Notes: generated by a model from the sequence alone, not told the origin. A DNA stretch of 64,000 bases from Nocardioides acrostichi (GCF_015319165.1 NZ_JADIVZ010000001.1:248001-312000), one strand, 5' to 3'. Counted from the first letter of the stretch, positions 9,207 through 18,387 are shown. Translations and numbers: made by a program.

Positions 9207-9212
9207 TACCCT
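9207..9212 (+). promoter_or_regulatory. -10 element TACCCT (leaderless type)
   Basis: TACCCT ends 7 bases before the tsaB GTG at 9220, directly after the transglycosylase stop codon. Confidence 0.55.
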
Positions 9213-9219
9213 CGGCCTC

Positions 9220-9858
9220 GTGCTGCTGACCTTCGACACCGCGACCCCACTGGTCTCGGCCGCGCTGTACGACGACGGCCGGGTCGTGGCCGAGCGGTCC
9301 GCGCAGGCGCCGATGAAGCACGGGGAGCAACTGGCCCCGCTCATCGAGGGCGTGCTCACCGACGCCGGCGCGTTGCGCATCGACGTCACCGCGATCGGGG
9401 TCGGGGTGGGTCCTGGGCCCTTCACCGGCCTCCGGGTCGGTCTCGTCACCGCCCGCACGTTGGCCCTCGCTCTCGAGATCCCCGTGTACGGCGTGTGCTC
9501 GCTCGACGTGCTCGCGGTCGAGGCCGCTGACACCGGCGTCGTGCCGGGGCAGTTCGTGGTGGCCACCGACGCACGCCGCAAGGAGGTCTACCTGGCCGCC
9601 TACGACGAGTCCGGCGTCCGGCTGTCGGGGCCGGTCGTGGCGAAGCCTGCGGAGGTGGCCACCGAGCTGCCGGTCGTGGGCGAGGGCGCGGTGCTCTACC
9701 CCGAGGCGTTCGGCCGGGCCGCGGGTCCGACGCAGCCGAGCGCCGGCTGGCTGGCCCGCGTCGTGGCCGAGGAGCGTGCCGAGCTGCTCGACCCCGAGCC
9801 GCTCTACCTGCGGCGCCCGGACGCCCAGGCGCCCGGTGTGCCCAAGGCGGTGTCGTGA
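9220..9858 (+). CDS. tsaB: tRNA threonylcarbamoyladenosine biosynthesis protein TsaB
   Basis: A 212-residue ASKHA-fold protein that partners TsaD and TsaE in adding threonylcarbamoyl to A37 of ANN-decoding tRNAs. The N-terminal phosphate-1 loop LLTFDTATPLVSAAL and the block GVGVGPGPFTGLRVGLVTA are diagnostic. GTG 9220 is chosen because a -10 TACCCT lies 7 bases upstream and the protein then begins at the conserved beta strand. rimI overlaps its stop by 4 bases (GTGA). tsaD follows 2.4 kb downstream, separated by a GNAT gene and an epimerase gene. TsaB is regarded as a scaffold without catalytic activity. Confidence 0.95.
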   Translation: MLLTFDTATPLVSAALYDDGRVVAERSAQAPMKHGEQLAPLIEGVLTDAGALRIDVTAIGVGVGPGPFTGLRVGLVTARTLALALEIPVYGVCSLDVLAVEAADTGVVPGQFVVATDARRKEVYLAAYDESGVRLSGPVVAKPAEVATELPVVGEGAVLYPEAFGRAAGPTQPSAGWLARVVAEERAELLDPEPLYLRRPDAQAPGVPKAVS

Positions 9859-10337
9859 GTTCTGTCGTGGTCGTCGTCCGCGACGCGGATGTCGGTGACG
9901 CCGACGCCGTCGCGGCCTCGGAAGCCGAGAACCTCGGCGCCGACGCCTGGTCGCCGGGGTTGATCGAGGCCGGTCTGAGCGGCGACGTGCCCACCGTGCG
10001 CTACCTCGTCGCCGAGCGGGTCGGGCCCGAGGGTCCGGTGGTCGTGGGGCACGCGGTGATCAGCGTGGTGCCCGACATCGCCGAGCTCCAACGCATCGCG
10101 GTCGACGCCGGTGCCCGCCGTGGCGGGGCTGCTACGGCCCTGCTCGACGCGGCCCTCTCGGCAGCGCGCGAGGGCCGGGCGGACCGGGTGCTGCTCGAAG
10201 TGCGCGAGGACAACTCCGCGGCGCTCTCGTTCTACGCCGCCCGCGGCTTCATCGAGATCGACCGCCGCCCCCGCTACTACCGCGACGGCACCACCGCCGT
10301 GGTCATGCGCCGCGGCATCGGCCCCTCCTGCGGCTGA
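9855..10337 (+). CDS. rimI: RimI-like ribosomal protein N-acetyltransferase
   Basis: A 160-residue GNAT acetyltransferase. In the RimI family the enzyme transfers acetyl from acetyl-CoA to the alpha-amino group of ribosomal protein S18 or other N-termini. The acetyl-CoA loop is seen as AVDAGARRGGAATALLDAAL, and the C-terminal LEVREDNSAALSFYAARGFIEIDRRPRYY is the RimI signature with its Tyr-rich end. GTG 9855 overlaps the tsaB stop, implying translational coupling. The position between tsaB and tsaD is the usual actinobacterial context. Confidence 0.92.
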   Translation: MSSVVVVVRDADVGDADAVAASEAENLGADAWSPGLIEAGLSGDVPTVRYLVAERVGPEGPVVVGHAVISVVPDIAELQRIAVDAGARRGGAATALLDAALSAAREGRADRVLLEVREDNSAALSFYAARGFIEIDRRPRYYRDGTTAVVMRRGIGPSCG

Positions 10338-10343
10338 CCCGCT

Positions 10344-10497
10344 CGGTGGTCGAGCCGCCGGATGCCGGAGGCGGAGGCGTGTCGACCCCCGGCGACTCCG
10401 AAGGCAGCCTCGCCTGCCATCTCACCTGCCATCTCGCCTGCCATCTCACCGGGTTTCGACACGCTCGTCGCTGGCGCTCCTCACGGCTCAACCACCG
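10344..10497. repeat. REP-like inverted repeat between rimI and a convergent GNAT gene
   Basis: The arms cggtggtcgagccg (10344-10357) and cggctcaaccaccg (10484-10497) are complementary except at one position that can form G-U. Between them is a gtttcgacacgctcg block of a kind I recall as dispersed in actinobacterial intergenic DNA. The right arm covers the last codons of the convergent GNAT gene. It may act as a bidirectional terminator or be a mobile REP-type repeat. Confidence 0.6.
10411..10450. repeat. 12-bp tandem repeat
   Basis: Three and a third copies of a 12-bp unit (c-R-cctgccatct) lie inside the REP-like intergenic element. The units alternate G/A at the second base. No coding role is apparent. 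Confidence 0.7.
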
Positions 10498-11258
10498 GCG
10501 GAGTCGTGAAGCGACCCCGACCTGAAGGTGTGATGGGTGCGGTAGCCCAGCCGCTCGTAGACGGTCAGCGCCGGAGCGTTGTCGACGTACACGCCGAGCG
10601 TGGCCGCGCCCGAGGCGCCACCCAGGGCAACCCGGGTCAGGGCGGCGCTGACGGCGGTCGCGAGGCCGAGGCCTCGGTGGTCGGGGTGGGTGGTGACGCT
10701 GCGCAGGTGGCCGGTGCCGTCGGGGTCGCGGTAGAGCGTGCCGGCGCAGGCCAGGACGCCACCGGCCGCGCGCACGCCGAGCCACGTCTCCTCGCCAGGA
10801 TCGCCCGGGCGTAGGAACGCCGCGGGGTTCGCGGCGTCGAGCAGGGTCGTCACCGCGTCGGGGTCGTCGATCACGCCGACGACGTCCTCGCCGGGCTGGG
10901 GCGGGGGAGCAGCCCGGGTGAGCATCCAGTGCCAGTGCCCGCGGACCTCGACGCGCCACGGACTCGGCAGGGCGTCGTACGAGGTGGCCTCGATGCTGAT
11001 CCGGTCGGGCCGATCGAACACGTCGACCGCATGGGCCAGCAGCGGGTCGAGATCGCCCGGCGGCCCGAGGCACCACAGTGTCGGCCGCCCGGGGTCGGGG
11101 CCGGTGCGATCGCGGTTGGCGTCGGCCACGGCGGCGCGTCCGCGCACCAGCACCCGGTGGGAGCGGTGCACGTGCACCTGGTGCCGCACGAACGGATCCG
11201 CACTCGTGGCCACCCAGGCAGCAGCGTCGAGCTCCGCGATGCCGTCCACGGTCCTCAT
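10488..11258 (-). CDS. GNAT-family N-acetyltransferase
   Basis: A 256-residue protein with a C-terminal GNAT domain. The acetyl-CoA loop region reads LRSVTTHPDHRGLGLATAVSAAL, and the end (GVYVDNAPALTVYERLGYRTHHTF) matches the C-terminal helix and strand of the fold. The N-terminal 120 residues are less conserved and may be a degenerate second GNAT-like domain. ATG 11258 is preferred over the longer reading to 11423, which overlaps the divergent epimerase start. The substrate is unknown. Its 3' end lies inside the REP-like element. Confidence 0.78.
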   Translation of the reverse strand: MRTVDGIAELDAAAWVATSADPFVRHQVHVHRSHRVLVRGRAAVADANRDRTGPDPGRPTLWCLGPPGDLDPLLAHAVDVFDRPDRISIEATSYDALPSPWRVEVRGHWHWMLTRAAPPPQPGEDVVGVIDDPDAVTTLLDAANPAAFLRPGDPGEETWLGVRAAGGVLACAGTLYRDPDGTGHLRSVTTHPDHRGLGLATAVSAALTRVALGGASGAATLGVYVDNAPALTVYERLGYRTHHTFRSGSLHDSAGG

Positions 11259-11300
11259 CCTGCCCGCCGACGTGTGAAGCGGGTTGTTGCCGGCATCGGC

Positions 11301-11306
11301 TAGGCA
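11301..11306 (+). promoter_or_regulatory. -10 element TAGGCA (leaderless type)
   Basis: TAGGCA(T) ends 6 bases before the ATG at 11313 in the divergent gap between the GNAT and epimerase genes. Confidence 0.45.
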
Positions 11307-11312
11307 TGGGTC

Positions 11313-12200
11313 ATGCGGATCTTCTTCACCGGTGGCAGCGGCAAGGCCGGGCAACACGTGGCGCCCTACCTCGCGGGTCTCGGCCACCAGGTCACCAACG
11401 CCGACCTCCAGCCCCTCGGTCACGCCGACGTCGAGGATCTGGCGGTCGACCTCACGGACGCGGGGCAGACCTACTCGGCGATGGCCGGCGCAGCGTCGAT
11501 GGCCGAGCTCGACCTGCCCGCCCTACCGTCGTACGACGCGGTGGTGCACTTCGCGGCCATCCCGCGGATCCTGCTCCGGCCCGACGCGACGACGTATGCG
11601 ACCAACGTCCTGAGCACCTACCACGTGCTGGAGGCTGCCACCCGGCTCGGGATCCGCAAGGTCGTGTTCGCCTCCTCGGAGACCACGTACGGCATCTGCT
11701 TCGCCCAGGGTGAACGCCGCCCGCTCTACGTCCCGGTCGACGAGGAGCACCCCACGGTCCCCGAGGACTCCTACGCCATGTCGAAGGTCGCCGGCGAGGT
11801 CACGGCGCGGGCCTTCCAGGCGCGCACGGGGGCCGACGTCTACGGGTTGCGCATCAACAACGTCATCGAGCCGCACGAGTACGAGCGCGACTTCCCGGCG
11901 TACCTGGCCGATGCCTCCCTGCGCCGGCGCAACATCTTCGCCTACATCGACGTGCGCGACCTCGGCCTGATGGTGCGGCGCTGCCTGGAGACCGACGGGC
12001 TGGGGTATGAGGTGTTCAACGTCGCCAACGCCGACTCCTCGGTCTCCGACGACGCGGACGAACTCCTCGCGCGCTTCTACGACGACGTCGAGGTGCGTCG
12101 TCCGCTGTCGGGGCACGAGACGTTCTACTCCATCGAGAAGGCCCGCTGCATGGTGGGCTTCGAGCCGGAGCACTCCTGGCGCGAGGCGCTGTCGGTCTGA
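11313..12200 (+). CDS. NAD-dependent epimerase/dehydratase (extended SDR)
   Basis: A 295-residue extended short-chain dehydrogenase/reductase. It has the NAD-binding Rossmann motif TGGSGKAG (6-13), the strand-4 block VVHFAAIP (77-84), the catalytic Ser region ASSETTYG (120-127) and the active-site Y-x-x-x-K as SYAMSK (Y154, K158). The family usually acts on nucleotide sugars. No sugar-specific signature is clear, and no other sugar genes are nearby. It stands alone between a GNAT gene and tsaD, so its pathway is unknown. Confidence 0.85.
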   Translation: MRIFFTGGSGKAGQHVAPYLAGLGHQVTNADLQPLGHADVEDLAVDLTDAGQTYSAMAGAASMAELDLPALPSYDAVVHFAAIPRILLRPDATTYATNVLSTYHVLEAATRLGIRKVVFASSETTYGICFAQGERRPLYVPVDEEHPTVPEDSYAMSKVAGEVTARAFQARTGADVYGLRINNVIEPHEYERDFPAYLADASLRRRNIFAYIDVRDLGLMVRRCLETDGLGYEVFNVANADSSVSDDADELLARFYDDVEVRRPLSGHETFYSIEKARCMVGFEPEHSWREALSV

Positions 12201-12222
12201 CGCCGGCGCACCGGGTGGCACG

Positions 12223-13293
<1,071 letters not shown>

Positions 13294-13296
<3 letters not shown>

Positions 13297-13380
13297 AACT
13301 CGCGGCAGGTCGGTTGAAAACTGGCGGCGGGTCACGCGAAAATTGGCGGCGGGTCACGCGAAAACTGGCGGCGGGTCAGC
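13294..13380 (+). repeat. 22-bp tandem repeat array, forward orientation (1 A-type + 3 B-type units)
   Basis: The GAAA starts of four units lie at 13295, 13316, 13338 and 13360, giving 21-22 bp spacing. The first unit is A-type (gaaactcgcggcaggtc), the others B-type (gaaaactggcggcgggtca, one with gaaaatt). The array starts with the tsaD stop TGA and ends about 22 bp before the -10 of the next gene. Related arrays lie at 45988, 61577 and 62612. Confidence 0.9.
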
Positions 13381-13402
13381 GATTGACGCGGGGCAGGCTG
13401 GG

Positions 13403-13408
13403 TAGGTT
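13403..13408 (+). promoter_or_regulatory. -10 element TAGGTT (leaderless type)
   Basis: TAGGTT ends 6 bases before the GTG at 13415 and lies immediately downstream of the 22-bp repeat array. Confidence 0.5.
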
Positions 13409-13414
13409 GCGGGC

Positions 13415-14011
13415 GTGACCGAGAACACCACCCCGCAACCGCCGTCCGACCAGATGTACCTGCCGCGCTTCTTCGTCAAGCAGAAGTTCGCGATGACCAC
13501 GAACCGCTACGACATCGTCGAGGCGACGCCCGACGGTGGCGAGGGCAAGCTGATGGCGCTGGCCCAGCAGAAGCGGCTGGCCTTCAAGGAGGAGGTCACC
13601 TTCTACACCGACGACACCAAGGTGCGTCCGGTGTTCAGCTTCAAGGCCCGCAAGCGCATCGACCTCAACTCCGGCTACGACATCTACGACGAGTCTCGTC
13701 AGCAGATCGGCTTCTTCCGCAAGGACTTCGGGGCCAGCCTGTTGCGCTCGACCTTCCACGTGGAGGGCCCGGGCTTCACCGGCACCGGCCAGGAGCGCAG
13801 CCAACTGGTGGCGATCCTGCGGCGGTTCACCGACCTGCCGTTCCTCTCGGTGCACTTCGACTTCCTCTCCGCCGAGGGCACGCCGCTGATGAGCGTCGAC
13901 CGGCAGTTCAAGCTGCGTGACCGCTACACCGTCGAGGTGCCCGACTCCCGGGTCGACTTCCGAGTCGCTGCGGCGATCGCCGTGGGTCTCGACGCCCTGA
14001 TGCAGCGGTAG
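13415..14011 (+). CDS. LURP-one-related / Tubby C-terminal-like protein
   Basis: A 198-residue cytoplasmic protein that looks like the LURP-one-related (DUF567) family, which has the Tubby-C/scramblase-like beta-barrel fold. Supporting blocks are FFVKQKFAMTTNRYDI, ALAQQKRLAFKEEVTFYTD, YDIYDESRQQIGFFRKDFG and the final RYTVEVPDSRVDFRVAAAIAVGLDAL. No catalytic residues are known for the family in bacteria. GTG 13415 fits the -10 at 13403. Membrane-lipid association is possible by analogy with scramblases but is inference. It sits alone after the repeat array, before rpiB. Confidence 0.7.
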   Translation: MTENTTPQPPSDQMYLPRFFVKQKFAMTTNRYDIVEATPDGGEGKLMALAQQKRLAFKEEVTFYTDDTKVRPVFSFKARKRIDLNSGYDIYDESRQQIGFFRKDFGASLLRSTFHVEGPGFTGTGQERSQLVAILRRFTDLPFLSVHFDFLSAEGTPLMSVDRQFKLRDRYTVEVPDSRVDFRVAAAIAVGLDALMQR

Positions 14012-14084
14012 TCCACCGGTCTCGCAGCGCCCTGGCCGACCGACCCGCGTCCGCGGTACGGCGAGCCTCTGGGAGGATCCACCC

Positions 14085-14594
14085 ATGCGCGTGCACCTCG
14101 GTTCGGACCATGCCGGACTCGACCTGAAGAACCACCTGGTCAGCTGGCTCACCGAGCACGGCTACGAGCCGGTCGACCACGGACCGTTCGTCTTCGACGC
14201 GCTCGACGACTACCCGGTCTTCTGCCTGCGCGCGGCTCGGGGAGTGGCCACCGACCGGGCCGCCGGACTCGACTCGCTCGGCGTGGTCGTCGGCGGCTCG
14301 GGCAACGGCGAGCAGATGGCGGCCAACAAGGTCGAGGGCATCCGCTGCGCGCTGGTGTGGTCCGAGGCCACCGCGAAGCTGGCTCGCGAGCACAACGACG
14401 CCCAGGTGGTGAGCGTGGGCGGCCGCATGCACACCCTCGCGGAGATGACCCACTTCGTCGAGCTGTTCCTGGCCGAGCCGTTCAGCGGCGACGAGCGGCA
14501 CCTGCGCCGCATCGGCATGCTCGGCGACTACGAGCGCACCCACGAGCTGCCGGCCCTCCCGGAGTCCGCCGTCGGTCTCGGCCCCGACGCGTGA
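14085..14594 (+). CDS. rpiB: Ribose-5-phosphate isomerase B (RpiB/LacAB family)
   Basis: A 169-residue isomerase interconverting ribose 5-phosphate and ribulose 5-phosphate in the pentose phosphate pathway. The N-terminal GSDHAGLDLK supplies the family Asp/His. The anion hole is GGSGNGEQMAANKV, the actinobacterial form of the usual GTGxG loop. LVWSEATAKLAREHNDAQVVSVGGR completes the active site. RBS GGGAGG lies 8 bases before ATG. The nei-like glycosylase starts 13 bases downstream. Confidence 0.93.
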   Translation: MRVHLGSDHAGLDLKNHLVSWLTEHGYEPVDHGPFVFDALDDYPVFCLRAARGVATDRAAGLDSLGVVVGGSGNGEQMAANKVEGIRCALVWSEATAKLAREHNDAQVVSVGGRMHTLAEMTHFVELFLAEPFSGDERHLRRIGMLGDYERTHELPALPESAVGLGPDA

Positions 14595-14607
14595 CTGTGC
14601 GCAGCTG

Positions 14608-15486
14608 ATGCCCGAGGGGCACACCCTCCACCGGCTCGCCCTCGACCTCGGTGACGCCTTCGCGGGTCGGCAGGTGCGGGTCACCAGTCCTCAGGGCCGG
14701 TTCGCCGAGTCGGCGGCGCAGATCGACGGCACGGTCGTCACGGCCGCCCAGGCCTGGGGCAAGCACCTCTTCCTCGACCTCTCCGACGGCCACCACGTGC
14801 ACGTGCACCTGGGGCTGTACGGCACGTGGGCGGTGCACCGTCACGTGCCAGCGGTGCCCGAGCCGGTGGGTCAGGTGCGCATGCGCCTCGTGACCGGCGA
14901 CGGCGCGGGCACGTTCGCGCTGGCCGACCTGCGCGGCGCCACCGCCTGCGACCTGATCACCACCGAGCAGCGCGACAGCGTCGTCGAACGGCTCGGGCCG
15001 GACCCCTTGCGCACGCAGGCCCTGCCGCCGTCCGACCCCGACGCAGCCTGGGCGCGCATCCGTCGCAGCCGGACGTCGATCGCAGCGCTGCTCATGGACC
15101 AGTCCGTGCTCGCAGGGGTCGGCAACGTCTACCGCGCGGAGATCCTCTTCCGGCACCGGGTCGACCCCTTCCGGCCGGGGTCGAGCATGCGGATCGGTCG
15201 GTGGCAGCAGATGTGGGACGACCTCGTCGTGCTCATGCACGAGGGGGTGCGCACGAACCGTATCGACACCGTGCGCCCCGAGCACACGCCGGAGGCGATG
15301 GGGCGTGATCCGCGCCGGGACGACCACGGGGGAGAGGTCTACGTCTACCGCCGCGACGGTCAGCCGTGCCTGGTGTGCGGAGCCCGCGTCCGTACCCGAG
15401 AACTCGCCCACCGCAACCTCTTCTGGTGCCCGCGCTGCCAACCCCGTTTCCGGTCGCGGGCCGAGGCGGCGCGCCGACTACGATGA
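14608..15486 (+). CDS. nei: Fpg/Nei-family DNA glycosylase/AP lyase (endonuclease VIII-like)
   Basis: A 292-residue bifunctional DNA repair glycosylase. The mature N-terminus is MPEGHT, with catalytic Pro2 and Glu3, and the H-T following PEG is Nei-type rather than Fpg-type. The helix-two-turn-helix region contains DQSVLAGVGNVYRAEILF. A C-terminal zinc finger has Cys254, Cys257, Cys274 and Cys277. It removes oxidised pyrimidines in characterised Nei proteins; actinobacteria carry several paralogs, so exact specificity is uncertain. It starts 13 bases after rpiB, with which it may be cotranscribed. Confidence 0.92.
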   Translation: MPEGHTLHRLALDLGDAFAGRQVRVTSPQGRFAESAAQIDGTVVTAAQAWGKHLFLDLSDGHHVHVHLGLYGTWAVHRHVPAVPEPVGQVRMRLVTGDGAGTFALADLRGATACDLITTEQRDSVVERLGPDPLRTQALPPSDPDAAWARIRRSRTSIAALLMDQSVLAGVGNVYRAEILFRHRVDPFRPGSSMRIGRWQQMWDDLVVLMHEGVRTNRIDTVRPEHTPEAMGRDPRRDDHGGEVYVYRRDGQPCLVCGARVRTRELAHRNLFWCPRCQPRFRSRAEAARRLR

Positions 15487-15512
15487 GCGCGGGTCGACCG
15501 CGAGGAGGACGA

Positions 15513-16589
15513 ATGAGCGACTCCTCACGTGGGCCGCTGCGCGCCTGGGACCGGATGCTCTCGGGCGACTTGCGCACCCCGCGCCTCATCGGCCTGCTGA
15601 TGACCCTCTCGGCGTTGATCGTGGCACTCGTCGCGGCGTTCCCCGGCTACACGCCCTTCACCTCCCTGATGGTGCCGCTGCTCATCGGGAGCATGCTTCT
15701 CTACCCGCGCCAGCTGCCCTGGTTCGTGAGCTGGATCCTCGGGATGATCCTCATCTCGCTCCTGCTCCAGGACCAGATCACGGTGCGGGTCGCCGGTGCG
15801 GCCGGCGTGCAGATGCTGATGTGCGCGATCGTGCTCGCCACGGCGTTTCGTCGCTCCCGCCTGGGCGTGGGCGGCATGACGGGCGAGTCGATGTTCGTCG
15901 ACCTGCGCGACCGGTTGCTCAGCCAGGGCTCGATCCCCGAGCTGAGACGCCCGTGGCACTGCGAGTCGGCCCTGCGCTCGGCGTCCGGCACCCTCTTCGC
16001 CGGGGACTTCGTGGTCGCGACCCTGCTCGAAGACGGACACCGCCTCGAGGTGGTGCTCGTCGACGTCTCGGGCAAGGGCGACGACGCCGGCACCCGAGCG
16101 CTCCAGCTCTCCGGCGCCTTCGGCGGCCTGCTCGGCGCGAGCGACTCGGGCGACTTCCTGCGCGCCGCCAACGCCTACCTGCTGCGCCAGGAGTGGGACG
16201 AAGGCTTCGCGACCGCCATCCATCTCTCGGTCGACCTGGTGTCGGGTCGCTTCGAGGTGCGGACGGCGGGGCACCCACCCGGCGCCCGCCGCGCGGCAGG
16301 CTCGGGGCGGTGGGAGTTGCTGCGCTCCTCAGGGCCGGTGCTCGGATTGATGGCGGACGCCGAGTACCTCGCGGTGGGCGGCGAGTTGCGTCCCGGCGAT
16401 GCGTTGCTGCTCTACACCGACGGCATGATCGAACGGCCGCGCCGCGACATCGAGCTCGGCCTGGACCGCATGCTGGGGGAGGCCGAGTCGCTGATGAGGG
16501 GCCGGTTCGAGGGCTCGGCCCGGCGCTTGGTCGAGGAGCTCGGCAACCGTCAGGACGACCGCGCGATGGTCGTGCTCACGCGCACCTGA
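15513..16589 (+). CDS. Membrane-bound PP2C/SpoIIE-type serine phosphatase
   Basis: A 358-residue protein. The N-terminal third has four hydrophobic segments (about 24-42, 48-64, 68-86 and 92-112). A SpoIIE-type PP2C domain (about 150-358) carries the metal-binding motifs FAGDFVVATLLEDG (Asp165), VVLVDVSGKGDDAG (Asp184, Asp190, Asp191), TAGHPPGARR, LLLYTDGMIERP and NRQDDRAMVVL. Such enzymes dephosphorylate anti-anti-sigma factors, but no partner genes are nearby. RBS GAGGAGG lies 5 bases before ATG. Longer readings upstream overlap nei in another frame and are rejected. Confidence 0.88.
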   Translation: MSDSSRGPLRAWDRMLSGDLRTPRLIGLLMTLSALIVALVAAFPGYTPFTSLMVPLLIGSMLLYPRQLPWFVSWILGMILISLLLQDQITVRVAGAAGVQMLMCAIVLATAFRRSRLGVGGMTGESMFVDLRDRLLSQGSIPELRRPWHCESALRSASGTLFAGDFVVATLLEDGHRLEVVLVDVSGKGDDAGTRALQLSGAFGGLLGASDSGDFLRAANAYLLRQEWDEGFATAIHLSVDLVSGRFEVRTAGHPPGARRAAGSGRWELLRSSGPVLGLMADAEYLAVGGELRPGDALLLYTDGMIERPRRDIELGLDRMLGEAESLMRGRFEGSARRLVEELGNRQDDRAMVVLTRT

Positions 16590-16600
16590 CACCAGCCCGT

Positions 16601-16631
16601 TTGGGCCTCGAGCGCCGGTGGTGAGTACAGT
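16601..16631 (+). promoter_or_regulatory. Probable promoter of the tRNA-Gly/tRNA-Pro genes
   Basis: TTGGGC (16601-16606) and TACAGT (16626-16631) are separated by 19 bp, upstream of tRNA-Gly. The leader then contains the perfect palindrome gggggctagccccc (16644-16657), likely part of the precursor. Confidence 0.45.
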
Positions 16632-16685
16632 TCGGGGGTCCGCGGGGGCTAGCCCCCGGGGCCACGCGGGGCAAGCCCGGCGTGT

Positions 16686-16759
16686 GGGGATGTAGCTCAA
16701 TGGTAGAGCCCCAGTCTTCCAAACTGGCTACGCGGGTTCGATTCCCGTCATCCCCTCCA
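16686..16759 (+). tRNA. tRNA-Gly (anticodon TCC)
   Basis: The acceptor stem GGGGATG pairs with CATCCCC. The D loop contains tagctcaatggtaga, the anticodon stem is ccagt/actgg with loop cttccaa (anticodon TCC), and the T-loop is ggttcgattcc. U73 and an encoded CCA end the gene. It reads GGA codons. Confidence 0.95.
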
Positions 16760-16806
16760 AGAGGCCCTCCGAGCCTGCCCTCGCGCAGGTCCGGGAGACC
16801 ACTTGG

Positions 16807-16879
16807 CGGGGCGTAGCGTAGTGGCTAGCGCGCCTGCTTTGGGAGCAGGAGACCGCAGGTTCGAGTCCTGTCGCCCCGA
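16807..16879 (+). tRNA. tRNA-Pro (anticodon TGG)
   Basis: The acceptor CGGGGCG pairs with CGCCCCG. The anticodon stem is cctgc/gcagg with loop tttggga (anticodon TGG), and the T-arm contains ggttcgagtcc. CCA is not encoded; the next bases are CAC. It lies 47 bases after tRNA-Gly and 39 before tig, a common actinobacterial arrangement. Confidence 0.95.
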
Positions 16880-16918
16880 CACCCACCGAACCATTCACAG
16901 ACCCCGAGGAGAACCTAC

Positions 16919-18322
16919 GTGAAGAGCGCCGTCGAGACCTTGACCCCGACCCGGGCCAAGCTGACCGTCGAGGTGCCCTTCGAGGAGCTCAAGCCGAGCC
17001 TCGACGCGGCGTACCAGGCCATCGCCCAGCAGATCAACGTGCCCGGCTTCCGTCGCGGCAAGGTGCCGCCGATGGTCATCGACCGTCAGGTCGGCCGCGG
17101 TGCGGTGCTCGACCAGGCCATCAACGAGGCGCTGCCGCAGATGTACATCGAGGCCCTGCGCGAGAACGACCTCGAGCCCTTGGCGCAGCCCGAGGTCGAG
17201 GTGACCAAGATCGAGGACAACGAGCTCCTCGAGTTCACCGCCGAGGTCGACGTGAAGCCGCAGTTCGACCTGCCCGACTACGAGGGCGTCGCGGCCTCCG
17301 TCGAGGATCTCGAGGTCTCCGACGACGACGTCGAGGAGCAGCTCCAGGCCCTGCGCGAGCGCTTCGGAACCCTGCTCGACGTCGAGCGCGCGGCGGCCGA
17401 CGGCGACTTCGTGACCATCGATCTCGTCGCCCTCCAAGACGGTGAGCCCGTCGAGGGTGCCGAGATCTCGGGTACCTCCTACCAGGTCGGCCGCGGCGGC
17501 ATGATCGACGGCCTCGACGAGGCGCTCGTCGGCATGGGTGTCGACGAGGAGAAGACGTTCGCCTCGCAGCTGGTCGGCGGCGGCCTCGTCGGCGAGGACG
17601 TCGAGGTCAAGGTCAAGGTGACCGGCGTGCAGGAGCAGGAGCTGCCGGAGGTCGACGACGAGTTCGCGCAGATGGCCTCGGAGTTCGACACCGTCGAGGA
17701 GCTCAAGGACGACGTGCGCGGCCGGCTCACCAACGGCAAGCGCCTCGAGCAGGCCGCGGCCGCCCGTGACGCCGTACTCGAGACGCTGCTCGACCAGGTC
17801 TCGATCCCCCTGCCGGAGACGCTGGTCACCGACGAGCTCAACGGGCGCCGCCAGAACATCGAGCAGCAGCTGATGATGAGCGGCATCACGATGGAGAAGT
17901 ACCTCGAGGACGAGGGCCAGACCCAAGACGAGTTCGAGGCCGAGCTCGAGCGGCGCGTGCGCGACGCCGTCGCCGCGCAGTTCGTCCTTGACGCCATCGC
18001 CAAGAAGGAGGAGCTCGGGGTCGACCAGTCCGAGCTCTCCCAGCACCTCGTGCGGCGCGCCCAGCAGTCCGGGCAGGATCCGCAGGAGTTCGCGAACCAC
18101 ATGTTCGAGCACAACCACATCCCCGACCTGGTGCAGGAGATCCTGCGGGGCAAGGCGCTCGCCCAGATCGTGGAGTCGGCGACGGTCACGGACGCCTCCG
18201 GTGCGGTCGTCGACCTCAAGAACCTCCAGCCCGACGGCACCCTGGCGGACCCCGCCGAGGCCTCGGAGGCCGCGGAAGCCGAGGCCACGGCCGACGGCGG
18301 GGAGCCTGCGGAGCAGGACTGA
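16919..18322 (+). CDS. tig: Trigger factor, ribosome-associated chaperone and prolyl isomerase
   Basis: A 467-residue chaperone that binds ribosomal protein L23 at the exit tunnel. The ribosome-binding loop is GFRRGKVP (43-50). The FKBP-type PPIase domain (about 150-245) includes FVTIDLVALQDGEPVEGA and YQVGRGGMIDGLDEALVGM. A helical C-terminal domain follows and ends in an acidic Ala/Glu tail. The start is GTG 16919 with GAGGAGA 7 bases upstream. The gene order tRNA, tig, then clpP-clpX a short way downstream is conserved and links nascent-chain folding to Clp proteolysis, though here two unrelated genes intervene. Confidence 0.97.
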   Translation: MKSAVETLTPTRAKLTVEVPFEELKPSLDAAYQAIAQQINVPGFRRGKVPPMVIDRQVGRGAVLDQAINEALPQMYIEALRENDLEPLAQPEVEVTKIEDNELLEFTAEVDVKPQFDLPDYEGVAASVEDLEVSDDDVEEQLQALRERFGTLLDVERAAADGDFVTIDLVALQDGEPVEGAEISGTSYQVGRGGMIDGLDEALVGMGVDEEKTFASQLVGGGLVGEDVEVKVKVTGVQEQELPEVDDEFAQMASEFDTVEELKDDVRGRLTNGKRLEQAAAARDAVLETLLDQVSIPLPETLVTDELNGRRQNIEQQLMMSGITMEKYLEDEGQTQDEFEAELERRVRDAVAAQFVLDAIAKKEELGVDQSELSQHLVRRAQQSGQDPQEFANHMFEHNHIPDLVQEILRGKALAQIVESATVTDASGAVVDLKNLQPDGTLADPAEASEAAEAEATADGGEPAEQD

Positions 18323-18338
18323 GGTCACGTCACGACCG

Positions 18339-18378
18339 GTAGCCGCTTGGGTGTACATATGTTCACCCAAGCGGCTAC
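18339..18378. promoter_or_regulatory. 40-bp near-perfect palindrome over the hydrolase promoter
   Basis: Fifteen-base arms gtagccgcttgggtg (18339-18353) and cacccaagcggctac (18364-18378) are exactly complementary. The 10-base centre contains the palindrome acatatgt, so only one pair of positions (18354/18363) is not self-complementary. The right arm overlaps a -10-like TACGGT (18376-18381) that ends 6 bases before the ATG at 18388. It may be a dimeric-regulator operator, or a terminator for tig. Confidence 0.75.
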
Positions 18379-18387
18379 GGTGGCGTC

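Noticed and set aside
12007..12222. A longer tsaD start at 12007
   Set aside because: It lies within the epimerase gene in another frame; TsaD begins close to the [13 protein letters not shown] strand.
18339..18378. The palindrome as a simple Rho-independent terminator of tig
   Set aside because: Not excluded, but no U-tract follows on either strand and it overlaps a promoter-like -10; the operator reading is kept as the main one.
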